A DNA stretch of 64,000 bases from Oasisia sp. SBJ-2009 (lineage: Eukaryota; Annelida; Polychaeta; Sabellida; Siboglinidae): positions 51,246,596 to 51,310,595 of the forward strand of contig OZ024854.1 of NCBI GenBank assembly GCA_964017155.1. Reading direction: 5' to 3'. Position 1 is the stretch's first letter. Every line of letters begins with the position of its first letter. The translations under genes were made by a program, and so were the position numbers. The notes below the pieces were generated by a model that saw nothing but the letters and a program-made list of their open reading frames with translations, had not been told where the DNA came from and ran no database searches. Shown piece after piece: positions 21,320 to 32,797 of this stretch.

Positions 21320-24024
21320 TGTGTATGTATGTATGTATGTATGTATGTGTGGTGTGTGTGTGTATATATGTGAGTGTCTGCATATGCATGCGCGTGTGTG
21401 TGACTACAAGTTCAGATTCTGCTGATGATTCTGATATAATCTGTATAGTTGTTTCTAATGATGACTGCTAACAGTATGTCTGTGTCTATCTGGCAATTAC
21501 AACAACATCCACATTGTAGACTCTATAGTGTCTATGACTGGTAACATTGGTAGAATCTGTATAACTGTTTGATTCTGTTTCTATTAATGACTGATGACAA
21601 TAGTATTAACTGTATGCTTGCTTCTAGTAAACCAGGAATAACAATAATAATTGCAAGTGTGTGACTGAATGTTTGTCATTGAATGTTGCTGCCAGTGATA
21701 CTGAATTCCTTGTTATGCACCTTTATAGGATAAGGAGTGGGCCTCTACGCTGCAGTTGCTCATGATTGGTCTAGCCCTGATGGAAGCCATCTTGGGGGCC
21801 TGGTCGGCTGCCCTGGGTTGTTCCTCTGTGTGCTGCGGCCGGCGTTCCCAATATGGCATAGTACGTTCTCCTCTGTGTAACATTAACTAGCAGAAATGAC
21901 CATGCCGTGATGGATAGTTTCATGGTTGACATTTGTCAGTCGTGATAATAATATTTACCTGATCAACTTTTAGAATATACACAGTCAAATATTATATTTA
22001 ATGTTTTTATGATGTTAGAATCAGGTCAGACGTAAGCAGGGTTGGAAAAAATCATGATTTTTTCGAATAAATCGGATTTTTTCGATTAAATCAGATTTTT
22101 TCGATTAAATCGATTTATTTGACTTTTTCAACATTCTTGACAATCATAAGAAATAATATGTAATTCGGAAAATAAATAAAAGTGGAATATCATAATATAC
22201 CCAATAGGCTGAATATTTCATTCTTAGCATTTCTAAAGAATTAAAACAAAGTTGTTATGTACAAATTTAAACTTTATTTTAAAATACATAAGTTAAATCA
22301 GCTGGTAGTAGCACGCAACATAAGTATAAATTTAAGATAATCTGAAAAAATCGAAAAAATCAATGTCTTGATTTTTTCAAGTTGATTAAATCAATGATTT
22401 AATCGATGATTTAATCAATTTGATTAAATCAATGCCAACCCTGGACGTAAGCCTAATTATTTATATTTTCACTGATGATGATGATGATGGTGTTTCAAAG
22501 CTCTATTGAGAGCAAGTTAATTAAAACATGTCAGGGTTTGATTGTGCTTAAATAACATGCTCGTGAATGTTTCTTCATGACCTGCTGTTTTTGGTCAGCT
22601 GAGAGTAGATAATTTAGGAAGTCATTGCAGTGCATGCTGGGTCCATTTGTCGCTTTGATAAATTAGTGATGAGTGCATGTGTTGTTATCCAACGCCTAAC
22701 AGTTAAAATTGGTTATTATATTAAGAAACGTTTTTTAGATATAAATTATGGTAAAATTGGCTGTATGGATGTCATTACTGCCATCATAAGCTGGCGCCCA
22801 CGAGCCACGTACTTCAGATGAACTCGTGTCAATATTCATATTTTGGACACTGACAAAAAACAAGAATTTCTGAATAAGACAGTTTTACATATGGTTACTG
22901 AGGCATTTTTTTGAACAATTATACTTAGCAGCAAATTTTGAATAATTGACCCATAAAGAAAACGGCTTTCAGTCCTTGCTGGCCAAAGATGACAGGTTAT
23001 TTCTGTGACTTGTCACTTGGTCTCTTGCTTATGTTACTTTTGGTATTATTCAGGTGATGCAGCAAGTTCCAGTAATGTTGGATGCGGGTGGAGCCCAGGT
23101 GATGTACACGGCTGGACCCCCCGCCATGTACCCCCAGACTGGGAACATGGCACAACAGCAAGGTTAGACACCCTATTCAAAACTCGCACCTAATACAACT
23201 ATTGTGTTTCAGTTTGGTAATGTTTTCACATTATTTAAAACTGGGTGTACATGGGGTTATCCCATATCTACAGACAACTTGCTTAGGTGCCTCACATTGC
23301 AAGATAATACCTTTTTCTGATAAATACATGTCGATGCCAGTGAAAAATTAAACATTCTGGAGCATTCTGAAAACCAGTTCAGTGAACTGTAATCCATCAT
23401 TCAATGGCTTTCACTAAAAACTATGACTCCATTGCTTCACAATAAGAACAGTTACTATAATTTTTAATAGTCAAAATTTACTCATTCCCAAAACTAAAAA
23501 AAATTATATCTGACCCAGGATATAATCCACTACATTTTAAACGGAGTCCACCTCAGAAACTGCCAACACATTGCCTTGATAAACATTTTGATGACTGTTC
23601 TACTACCAGTCCAGTGACATATCTTTCCCTCAACCGCCTGTCGTTCGGATGGATAGGATTTGTGTTTGGATGGGTACAATATGGTGTTGGACAGGTGTAG
23701 ATTTGAGGAGCATGAAACGTGAATTTAGATATATGTCTATATTGCTTAAAATTGTTTATCACACTTGTATTAGCATGTATGATTGTATGTAGATGGATAT
23801 TTTTTTATATGTATGTATGACATTGTATGTACATGCATCCAACACTTTGTCTTCCAGGTATTGCCGCCACCGTTGCCATGAGTGCTACATCTCCGCCACC
23901 AGCCGTTTACTCTCTGTCTGGCACAGCGTCCGCCCCCCCACCTTACCTGCCATCTGGCGCCGAAGCCGCTGGTGGATCGTCTGCTACAACTCCTCTTGTG
24001 GAAGAGAAGAAAGTGGCACTCTAA
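17369..24024 (+). CDS. MS4A/CD20-like four-span membrane protein, six coding exons
   Basis: Exons are 17369-17620, 18720-18776, 20726-20830, 21729-21860, 23054-23162 and 23858-24024. All junctions are GT-AG, and the sum is 822 nt (273 residues plus stop). Exons 1-4 end in phase 0. The protein has a cytosolic N-tail, then TM1 (VLGILHIIIGVLCVIFNVAI), TM2 across exons 1-2 (WCGLFFILTGAYGLIAG), TM3 (IIIFMVLSIVAASAFALCLL), and TM4 (LQLLMIGLALMEAILGAWSA) followed by CSSVCC. This is the CD20-like MS4A plan, including the conserved start of TM1. The C-tail is Pro/Ala-rich with a PPPY motif (WW-domain ligand type) and ends EEKKVAL. Function is inferred from the family only: surface or endosomal membrane proteins, some with ion-channel or receptor-associated roles. 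An upstream non-coding exon is possible, since AG precedes the ATG. Confidence 0.85.
19365..20350. repeat. 32-bp minisatellite in MS4A intron 2
   Basis: About 30 degenerate units follow the form TTGATTAACCCTGGTCAATA then AAATCTATTTCA, with AT-rich variation toward the right end. Confidence 0.85.
20370..20590. repeat. Inverse copy of the 17066-17335 repeat cluster
   Basis: The units read ATTTGGGCCCCTAGAAATGG then AACTGTGTTAATTAATG, the reverse complement of the units upstream of exon 1. Confidence 0.7.
20984..21335. repeat. (TG)n microsatellite in MS4A intron 3
   Basis: Three long TG blocks are separated by copies of the phrase GTATGTATGTACCAGGTATG. This suggests expansion of a compound repeat. 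Confidence 0.95.
22037..22443. mobile_element. hAT-type MITE in MS4A intron 4
   Basis: The 407-bp AT-rich element has terminal inverted repeats CAGGGTTGG...CCAACCCTG. It is flanked by a perfect 8-bp target duplication GACGTAAG at 22029-22036 and 22444-22451. TIR sequence and duplication length fit the hAT superfamily. It has no coding capacity. Confidence 0.9.
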
Positions 24025-25060
24025 ACGCCAGGTTACATGTGTGAGTTTTGCCTCAGTTTGCCATGTAAGGAAGTAATGCACGACGATGTTGTGCTTGCGT
24101 TCAGATGAGGAACATATCCGTGCACTCTGACCTACATGTTGACTTGCGCTACTCCTGATGCTGATTGGAGCCTCCATGACGTCACGGCGAGGTCACCTGC
24201 TGATTGGTCACTGCTTCTAGACCACTGACAAATATCAGCGAGATGAAGACTAGACCCAGTTCTCGCTGATACAATTGTAGAAATAATTGGCGTCTCTCGT
24301 CGGTACTGATTGGTTGTGGACAACTGATTCCTGCAACTGACAGATGTCGCACGTGTAAACCAGTCACAAGTGACAATTTCTAGGCAGTTTGAAGCAACGG
24401 GAACGTGGTCAACGGGTGTTGACTCTGCCAAAGCACCGAGCCAATGAATGAACCCTGTGTTCGTCTAACTTGTTTTTAATATGCTGAGTTTATTCTACCG
24501 ATGTGCTATATTTATATATTGTGAACATTATCAGTCTTGAAATGTTCTAGTCTTGTGATTTTGCGAAGTCTGCTGTGACATCGGTGTCGTATACATTAGT
24601 GTCGCTTGACGCCTGTCATGTGCCATTGCTAGTAGCTTCTAATTGTGCCGATTGGAGAAGGAGAACCAGTGACTTAGAGAGACAGTGACTACTTTTCTTT
24701 GAGATACGACATGACATGCCTGTGGTGGATCTTTTACCTCCCCTAGCACAACCACCAGATGGAAGGGACAATGGTTTTGGATATTTCTGTCTAGTGTGGA
24801 GGGTGGCGGACGATGGATTATGAAATCGCACAAGATTTGAAAACGCTGCATTTGGATCAATAACTTGGATTTTAATCCAAATCCTGTACCCTGTTACCTA
24901 GTTACATTGCTGCCACTGTTACCCAAATTGATGTTATGAATAGTCACCAGGAGGACAAGAGCACTTAAAGCAGTAGTGGTAACAGCAGTGTCAGTTAAGG
25001 ATAACAGGATTCAAGAATGGATATACATGCATTGCGTATATGTTCTTGTAAAGCGCATGT
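24025..25060. other. MS4A 3' UTR and downstream sequence
   Basis: No further gene is seen. The MS4A polyadenylation site is not clear. Candidate weak signals are AT-rich stretches near 24480-24530. Confidence 0.45.
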
Positions 25061-25330
25061 GATAAAGCTTTGGACTCTCGACTAAGAGAATCCGGGTTCG
25101 AATCATGTACTGCGGTGTTGTTTACTTTTCATTGCTCCAGTTCACTCACCTGTGTGAATGAGTATATGGCTGTAGACTGTGTTAAATTTGTGTATGAGTA
25201 GCCTTCGCGCGTTAATTGCAGCGTGGTTGGTTGCTTCCCAGAGCACTTGAGATGGTGTTTGATTGAATAGGTCTGCCATGGAGTAAAACCTCAATGCTTT
25301 GAGCAGTCCTGAGGTCTGGATACTGCAATA
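25050..25330 (+). mobile_element. tRNA-derived SINE
   Basis: A pol III B box (GGTTCGAATC) follows an anticodon-arm-like stretch CTCTCGACTAAGAGAATCC at 25075-25095. The A box is weak. The tRNA-like head is followed by an unrelated body to about 25330. The same head sequence occurs on the minus strand at 60778-60847. Confidence 0.55.
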
Positions 25331-25334
25331 TATA

Positions 25335-27325
25335 AGAATTTACTGTTTGTTAATAATGTCTATGCCATGGTAGTAGTAGTATGCACGCATGCAATGTACG
25401 TAGTTATGGGAAACCTGGTTATACACGGGAGTTTCCAAAATGAGGTGCCATATATATGTGTAGTAACAAGATCTAGTCCATTTATTATAACTATATATTT
25501 ACATATGCTGCTTTTGCAATAATTATATTAATTAAATAATGTTTTATGATATCACTTATGTGGACTACACAAAGCTTATTAAATGAGTTTCTTCTATTTA
25601 ATCTTATAACGAATATATTGGTGTTTTGTGTGCGTGACATACAACTCTGTGTGTGAGAAATATCTTTAGTCGTTTGTATAATTATATATTTTACATTATA
25701 TATTTAGAAGCGCTAATCTGCAACATGCGTTTTGCTGGTGTAAATTAAAGGTTTATACATAAAATAATGGATCGTTGCGTCGTGTTTGCGTGCCATATGA
25801 TACACAGTTGCCTTTGAAGCAATGATTGTAACGAAGAACTCGACGGTTCGTGTGCTGTTGTTTCAGGCTTTACATGAAGCAGCACTCGCATAATTTAATA
25901 ATGTCGGTATCACCGTAAAGATAGTAATCTTCTCTACAAGTTTGTCGACATTAGAATAATGGCCTTTCGATCATCGCGAGTGCTCGTCGTTGCAATAAAT
26001 CTGCGGCCGCAATTGTAGTATTAATCATTCGCTGTGATCACGGTGACTCGGAGTCAAAATCAATTCTGCATACATCGTCCGACACATTTATAAATGAGAT
26101 TTTTGTGACTGGTATCAAGAGTATACAGTCTGATTGGAAGCTTTTAGAATTAACAATATTTATAGTGTACACAAATCCTTTACCAAAAGGGACTTGAAAA
26201 TAGTGACGGAGAGGGTTAAATTAGTAGAATAGAGGAACACTACTTTAGAATATATTTTAATTCAGATTGGGAATAAAACAGGATCGTTTAATTTTGTCTT
26301 TAATGAACAGAGCCACATTCGCTAATTGCGCACATTTTTGTCTTGGTGTCTCGTTTGTTCATATACAAAGGCGTGGTTGCACTGCGCAACTGGCATATTT
26401 TTTCTTGTTCTGTTATCGTAAGGATTTCACTCGAGATAACATCTTACACAATCTGTCTACAATACTGGTCGATGATGTTCACGTTTGCAGTGCCACCTCC
26501 GTGCAGCTGCAGGTGGAATCAGTATACTGCTGAAAATTACGCTAATTTATATTCGTGTGTGCTTGTTTTACATGTATACAAAGAGAGGAGGGCTACTTCG
26601 TGTAATGACATCCGCAGACGCCGCGTCAACTGTTGCCTCATCTTCTTGCGCCACTGAGCTCCGATTGTACGAGGTAATTAGCATGACCGGAGTAACAATT
26701 CTGTTATCATTATCGGAGTGAAACTAGATCTTGCATGTCGCTGACACAACTCTTGTCAGATAAGTCGGTCGTGCATGGATGCACCTTTGCGACTTTTCAA
26801 CGGCGGTGAATTGGATATCTTGGTCTAATTCCAGTACAAAGTAGTCACGAACTGTGTCAATAGTTTGTTCGGCGTGTGTTCTAGACCGGTAGCGTTTACA
26901 AAAAACGCGGCAGTGAGACATTTCGAGGTTTGATGATCTGCGCATACGTCGGAAAGATATGTTGACGATGATGAAGTAACTTTGTTGTAAAGCTTTACAC
27001 GGTGAACACGTGCCATGCTGCTGAGTGCAACCCTGGCGCATGACCTACTGAAACACCTAATTGTCAGCTGCGCTGCGTTAACTGATCATAATATCCTATT
27101 GCGCGCGTTCACCCCTTGATGGTTTTGTGCTACTCCTGCCCACCAGCAAGAGTGGCACAATGATCATTGGTAGCATTAGTAAAGGGCGGCATCTGCTATC
27201 TCAGAGGCCGTCTACTTGCGGGCTGTTGTAATGTACGCACATATACAAATATAACTATTCTACTGGGGAATTAGTAATACTGTAACACTATCAATGGCTT
27301 TCATATTTCGTATCCAAATTCAAGA
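25335..27325. other. Intergenic, no gene supported
   Basis: Several short open frames occur at 26267-27041, but none shows a domain, splice context or paired evidence. Confidence 0.5.
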
Positions 27326-27339
27326 TCTTAATTTTTTTT

Positions 27340-27620
27340 ACCTGTAGAGGCTTTCGTCTGAACGTTTCATGTTGACTTCTTCAGTACTAATGACAGATGA
27401 CGTCATCGTACACATGTGGTAGCTCGTAATTCCCCTCATCTCTGTTCACTGGTGTCTTTGTCTTTCTGATCCAGATGGCTTCCTTTATTTGTCGGGTTCT
27501 TCTGTGTGGCCCTTAGTCAAGCATTCCTCTTTCTCGGAAAGTTGCTGATTGATTATCTCAATCCCAATCAAACACTCGTGGAAGGCATGGATTATCCGTC
27601 CTATGCCATCCGAGAACAAA
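27340..27620 (-). pseudogene. Penelope-like element, GIY-YIG C-terminal fragment
   Basis: On the minus strand, 27570-27390 spells a diverged GIY-YIG end: IHAFHECLIGIEIINQQLSE, then after a frame change KEAIWIRKTKTPVNRDEGNY and ELPHVYD. The REAIWIRK...NRDEG signature is characteristic of Penelope-like retroelements. A STEEVNMKRSDESLYR-type tail region follows at 27400-27345. It is frameshifted and truncated. Confidence 0.6.
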
Positions 27621-27624
27621 TTCA

Positions 27625-27942
27625 ATGGAAGTGGAAGAAGAAACAACCAAGCTCTGTAAAGGTGCTGCAGGCGTTGCCGACCTCTTTGACAAGCCAGATA
27701 CAATGGACGAGTATGCGACAGCACTAAATAAGAAGTTGCGAGCACTCGCTGCCTTCGACGATGCTGCTGATATCGATGCAACTGCGCAACATCTTGGTCA
27801 TGACGAAGAGGGTCACAGCCTGCAGAGGAGAATCGCCAAGGATGTCCTCTCAGTTCTACGACAGAAAAACCCGTTTATTAGTTGGTGGGAGATTAATCGT
27901 GCATGTGTGCGTCACAATGTTTTATTGTGTAAAATAATTTAG
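27625..27942 (+). CDS. Unrecognised 105-residue open frame
   Basis: I do not recognise it. The stretch from 27625 to about 27870 is acidic and Ala-rich (VEEETTKLCKGAAGVADLF; LGHDEEGHSLQRRIAKDVLS) and has protein-like codon use, unlike its AT-rich surroundings. It directly abuts the Penelope fragment. It may be an exon of a host gene or part of another mobile element. The final residues after about 27880 look non-coding, so an exon end may lie before the stop. Confidence 0.3.
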   Translation: MEVEEETTKLCKGAAGVADLFDKPDTMDEYATALNKKLRALAAFDDAADIDATAQHLGHDEEGHSLQRRIAKDVLSVLRQKNPFISWWEINRACVRHNVLLCKII

Positions 27943-28879
27943 CTATCATATACTATTAATTGTAATACTTATACAGGGTTTAGATATCTTTAGCGCAACA
28001 AAGAAAATTAGTTGGCATAATCATGAGCAGAGACACGCAAGAGTCGTCAATGGAGCACGGAAACGCCGAAAATGTATGATGTACAAACAATTTCAAACAG
28101 ATATGTTTTGCGTTTTTTCTTTACGAAAGGTGGCAATATTTTCGGAAGTCTTAATTGTAATAGGGAGTTGATTTCAAAGTATTGGCGCAGCTACAGAGGA
28201 AGATTGTTTGCCTATATTGAATTTAGTTTTAGGAACAAAACGTTGTTTCGAAACGGATGATCCAATGATTCTAGGGATCAGGGAAATGTAACAAATTAAC
28301 TAGGTATGTTGGTTATTGAGTAGGAGTACTACATGTAACAGTAGCAAATTTGAATTTATTTCAATATACAACTGGAAGCCAGTGCAACTGTTTAAGTCGT
28401 GGTAGTGGTGGTGAGAAACGAGGGGCCTTTCGAAACCACGCGTGCTAAACAATTTTGTATACGTTGGAGTTTACATAAGTAAATTATACCGGATTCGACG
28501 GACATGAGGAAAATGATAGAGACATGATACTTGTGAAATGTACTGGGGAAAGCAGAAATCACTGTCAAAGACAACAACTAAATTCCGAACGGTGATATAT
28601 TATCAAGTGACTTAACTGGAATGTAGCTGACAACACTGTTTCGTTGTTGTTTTATACAACTAATGATTTAATCATTTTTTATCGACATTAAGCTTCAATT
28701 TACTTGATTCCATCCACAACAAAATGTCAGTGAGACACGTCATTTAAACCTAACAGAGATATACATGTGTATCCTTTGGGGAAAGTGGTATATACATATG
28801 TGCGTCGTCAGCTTAAAAGTGATGATTTATATTATGATTAGTAATAACTCGATTACGTGCGTGCGTTAAATGGATACGC

Positions 28880-29400
28880 CAGTCAGTGAGAGATTCACAG
28901 CATTTAATTACATATGTATATTATATTCGCTATGCATAATAAGTGTGCACAAAGATCGTTAATAAACAATTAATTACAGCATAATTGTACCAAAATACAT
29001 GCTATGTTGGATTCAGGGCGCTGCCATATTGAGGCACAGAACCAGTGATGTAAACCGCCTACGTCACTGGCGCATGCACGTTCGAACATCCTATGTTTGT
29101 CCAATGGTACTTGACGTATCCAGCACGTCGCGGTTTGCCTACGTCACTATCACAATTATTCGCGAGGCCTTCGCCAAGCTTTGCCTTTTCCAGCAATGCG
29201 CCAGTGACCTAAACGAGTTGGCTTACGTCACTGGTTTAGTGCCCCAAGACGGCAGCGCCCAGAATGCAATAGAGCATGTTTTTTGGTACAATTGTACTAT
29301 AATCAACTGTTTATTAACGATCTTTGTGCACAGTTACTCTGCACAACCAATATATTGTACACAATTATGTGAGTAAATACTGTGAACCTCTCACTGACTG
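28880..29400. mobile_element. 521-bp foldback/MITE with about 205-bp inverted arms
   Basis: The ends are CAGTCAGTGAGAG and CTCTCACTGACTG. Inside, GTGCACAAAGATCGTTAATAAAC near 28946 pairs with its complement near 29310, and GGGCGCTGCC near 29018 pairs with GGCAGCGCCC near 29250. No clear target duplication was found. Confidence 0.75.
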
Positions 29401-29483
29401 CAGCATCCCTTTAACTGCTGACTGTTGTTGATAAGCTTAATTTAATTGCATTTGCAGCGGTCACTTGTGTGGAGTACAGGATC

Positions 29484-29575
29484 ATGCAGACAACAGTGCT
29501 GCCCTCTCGCGGCCAACCAGTCGGATATATTCCTCTGCAGAACATCCATGACTTGCTACAACACATGACGTAGTC
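29484..29575 (+). pseudogene. First coding exon of an MS4A paralog (probable relic)
   Basis: After an acceptor-like TTTGCAG at about 29451-29457, an ATG opens MQTTVLPSRGQPVGYIPLQN. This closely follows the N-terminus of the MS4A protein at 17369 (MQTTTVLTSGG...). The nucleotides also align over about 40 bases. The frame stops at TAG 29571-29573, at the edge of an inserted MITE. No transmembrane exons were found downstream, so this is likely a disrupted or partial duplicate. Confidence 0.45.
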
Positions 29576-30168
29576 TCGCTTAACCGACTGTCGTTCGGCT
29601 GCGGAACTACGCCGAGAAGACAGTCTGGCTACATTAACGGCTTTTGTTTGGGTAGCAGCCGTGATCTATAAAATGCTGCCACCTCACGGACACTGCCGTA
29701 ATATATATTTTTGTAAACAACTGCAAATTTGTATTTCTATTTATTTTGTGTTAATATAAGTTTAATTTTTAATAGTTTTTATAATACAGCATTATTTGAT
29801 CAAAAGGTTTCCTTATTTAATTTGTATGCTATCCGTGTCGAGCTAGACAATGCTGCCACCTCACGGATACTGGTTAATCCTGCCGTAATTCTTATTTTAT
29901 AAACAACGGTAAATTTGAATTTTTACTTACTTTTGTGTTAATATAAGTTCAATGGTGAATACTTTTCATATGATATTTATTATCTTGTAAAGTATATTGT
30001 TATTTTAATTTTTATTTCATAGTTGGCCTGAGAGCCAATCAGCGTCTCTACCCTAATCTGGGGTAAGGCTGCCCGGATGTAGAAACTTAAGCCCATATAC
30101 TGTCCCAGGCGGAGTTGAGGGGGCTTAAAAGTGCTGCCACCTCACGGAGCCTGGGTAACCGAGGCTAC
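29570..30168. mobile_element. GTAG-type MITE, copy 1 (599 bp)
   Basis: The termini are GTAGTCTCGCTTAACC and GGTAACCGAGGCTAC, imperfect inverted repeats. A 7-bp duplication ACATGAC flanks it at 29563-29569 and 30169-30175. The inside holds a tandem duplication of about 185 bp: TGCTGCCACCTCACGGA occurs three times, at about 29675, 29849 and 30132. The superfamily is not certain. Confidence 0.75.
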
Positions 30169-30596
30169 ACATGACGTAGCAAAACACTGGATCTTGGTAA
30201 ATCGGCATTACCCCTGCGCGCGCACACTTGGCAGGAAGGAAGATTACCGCGGGAACAACGCGTGCCGTGCGTGTGTAATGTAATGTCTTCATGTTAGCAC
30301 CCGCATTTTAAAATGTGTTGTTAGTTGTAATTGACGAAGTTGTTTCATAATAACGAAGTAAAACATCCATATTTCATATACCTCTAATATCAGGTGTTCT
30401 GTGTTTGCGGAAATACTTCGCACATTTCAATAACCTTGCGTAAATCCCATCTGACATGATAACCTGGCCCAAATCCCGTCTGTCGACAGAGAGTGATCGA
30501 TGTTATGTAAACAAAAAGCAAGATATAAATTTATAAAAACTAGCCCAGTTAATGATACACTAATGTAAAACCAACGATAAGCAAGAGTGAAATAAC

Positions 30597-31012
30597 GGTA
30601 ATCTTATACTTAACTGGCCTAAATTATTAGGCTTTTGAAACCGTTTGTTCACTTTATATAGGTGTGTATGTGTTCGCAATGTGATTCTACATCACTTCCG
30701 GTACAAAGAAGGCAGATTTAATTGCCTTAATTAGTGTTTTAGAACAATATAAACACACCGAGTCGAAGTAAACAACGCGATGTCACCGCTGCAAATATGG
30801 CGCGGGCTGTAGGCACCTCCCAAAGGCACCAGAACCACGGAGGCGCGAGCTGTTTAAATTGTTCTAAAACACAAATTAAATTTATTTTATTTTAATTCTT
30901 TGTACCGGAAGTGATGTAGAATCACATTGCGAACACATACACATCGATATAAGGTGACAAAAATGGGTTTAAAAGGCCGTAATAATTTAGGCCAGTTAAG
31001 TATAAGATTACC
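30597..31012. mobile_element. 416-bp foldback MITE with about 160-bp inverted arms
   Basis: The arms begin GGTAATCTTATACTTAACTG and its complement, and are alike to about 30756/30858. The 8-bp duplication GAAATAAC flanks it at 30589-30596 and 31013-31020. Long arms plus an 8-bp duplication are typical of non-autonomous Mutator-like elements. The roughly 100-bp loop is GC-rich. Confidence 0.85.
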
Positions 31013-31267
31013 GAAATAACTATGAGCCACCTTGCAGGCTCCCGACTTCTAAAAGTAGACGCAATAAGTATAATCCACAAACGTTCCTAGTCCTAGACCT
31101 AGCCCTAGGCTATGCCTATTCATTGCGAATGACCACCAACTAGCTAATTCCTAATAATATGCAACTATAAACTTCATGGGTGATGGTCTCCCCCCCACCC
31201 ACTGACTTCTATTTACGACTGAATATAGCCAGCCGGCCACAATTTTTTCCCGCAGTGCCAGTTTTTA

Positions 31268-31508
31268 TGGACGTTATGTCCCAAGGCCAAGTCACATATG
31301 TCCTAGACGATATAATTATGTCCTAAATTTATTATTAAGTTTTTATGTTATTTTGCACTTAATTTAGTCTTAACATAAATCTGATGATATATTAACACTA
31401 ATGCTGGCACTCTTTGTAGAACACTTCAAGTCCATTGCATATTTTAACTGTTACTTAGCGTCTTGTTTTTGGGACATATCGTCCACAATATTTGGGACAT
31501 AACGTCTA
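31268..31508. mobile_element. Possible Tc1/mariner-type MITE
   Basis: Inverted ends TRGACGTTATGTCCCAA are flanked by TA dinucleotides (31266-31267 and 31509-31510). A second inverted motif (TGTCCTAGACGATAT against ATATCGTCC) lies inside. The length is about 241 bp. Confidence 0.5.
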
Positions 31509-31879
31509 TAACTCTAATCACTCTACGCAGGTAGCAGTTACACTGCCTATACATTGTCATAAGATCTGTGTATTCCTCTTGGACTAGATAATGAAGTAAT
31601 AAAAGACACTGACAAGATTTACGGTACCCACAGTTTTAACCTCCAGAATAATTTTCTCTTGTATGTAGTTGTAGTGGCCTATATGTATGCATTTGACATT
31701 ATTTTCTAGTATCCTAGGATAAACCCTTCAAAAAAACATTGTATATTTACATAACTTAGAACAAGTACTACCGGTACCCAAGCATTACATAGACACAATA
31801 ACACAACCCATTATGTACACACTGTTTCACATATTTTATTTTTATAAATCAATACATTAAACAATAATTTCAACACGTT

Positions 31880-32550
31880 CTTAAATCCACACCAGCAGTG
31901 TTAAATGTACTCTACATGGCATGCTGCTGCACAGTTCAATGCACATGACAATTATAATGGCTAGCTGTGGCGCATAAAATATGTAACTAACTAAATAAAT
32001 ATATAAGCTAGCAAGCAATAAATAAACATGGTGACATAAAATAGTGCAACTATACAGGTCAAATGTCACACGGTCTGTGGGTAAAGGATGGACACAGAGA
32101 GCTGTAGCGGACAATTTTTTATTTCGGACAAAATCAAAAACCCTGCAACCACAACATAGGTGTTACACATACATCATCATGCTGTCGGTCGCGAAGCGAC
32201 AAAGACTGCTTCCATCACTTGACTGTTGTACACACATGCTTCCATCACTTGACTGTTGTACACACATACATATATACACATATACCATAAAATACAGGAA
32301 TAACTTACTGTAAATCCAAAGAAATGCATCCAATTGATGTCAGGAGGCAATACTGGTTACCCTTTTTCGATCGACCCATGTGGATAGTGACGATTTGAAT
32401 TAAACATTTGATAAATACATTAATACAACGATTTGCCACATCTCTTCCAGAACCACACCCCCAGTGTTAAATGTACACTTTATATGGCATGCTGCTGCAC
32501 AGTTCAATATACATGACAATCGTAATGGTTAGCTGTGGCATTATTACCCG
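31880..32550. repeat. About 95-bp direct duplication (31884-31975 and 32450-32545)
   Basis: Both copies contain GGCATGCTGCTGCACAGTTC and TAGCTGTGGC. Between them is a 30-bp tandem pair with GCTTCCATCACTTGACTG near 32210-32265. No gene is supported here. Confidence 0.7.
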
Positions 32551-32739
32551 GTAGTTACAAGCCCAGATCAGTGGATTTTACACGTGGGAATATGAAGGGA
32601 AATTAAACTACTGCAATAACTACGTAATTATTAACAACTGTCCACAATTATCAAGGACCAATAATGAGTCAAATGTTCCAGCACTCGTGGTTCAAATATG
32701 ATTGAAAATTACACAGATCAGAATTCAATGATAAGTCAC

Positions 32740-32797
32740 CAGTCACCAGTCACCAGTCACCAGTCACCAGTCACCAGTCACCAGTCACCAGTCACCA
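32740..32797. repeat. (CACCAGT)n heptamer microsatellite
   Basis: About eight perfect 7-bp units lie at the truncated 3' end of the composite transposon copy. Confidence 0.95.

Noticed and set aside
20823..21471. Open frames of Cys-Val and His-Thr repeats
   Set aside because: These are six-frame products of the TG microsatellite in an MS4A intron.
25060..25110. Functional tRNA gene
   Set aside because: B box and anticodon-arm-like bases are present, but the A box and acceptor stem do not fit and a SINE body follows.
26267..27041. Small Cys-rich coding exons
   Set aside because: Frames on both strands overlap with no motif, start context or splice support.
27340..27410. Hammerhead ribozyme of a Penelope element
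   Set aside because: A GAAACG phrase is present, but the CTGATGA core is not, so no ribozyme can be supported.
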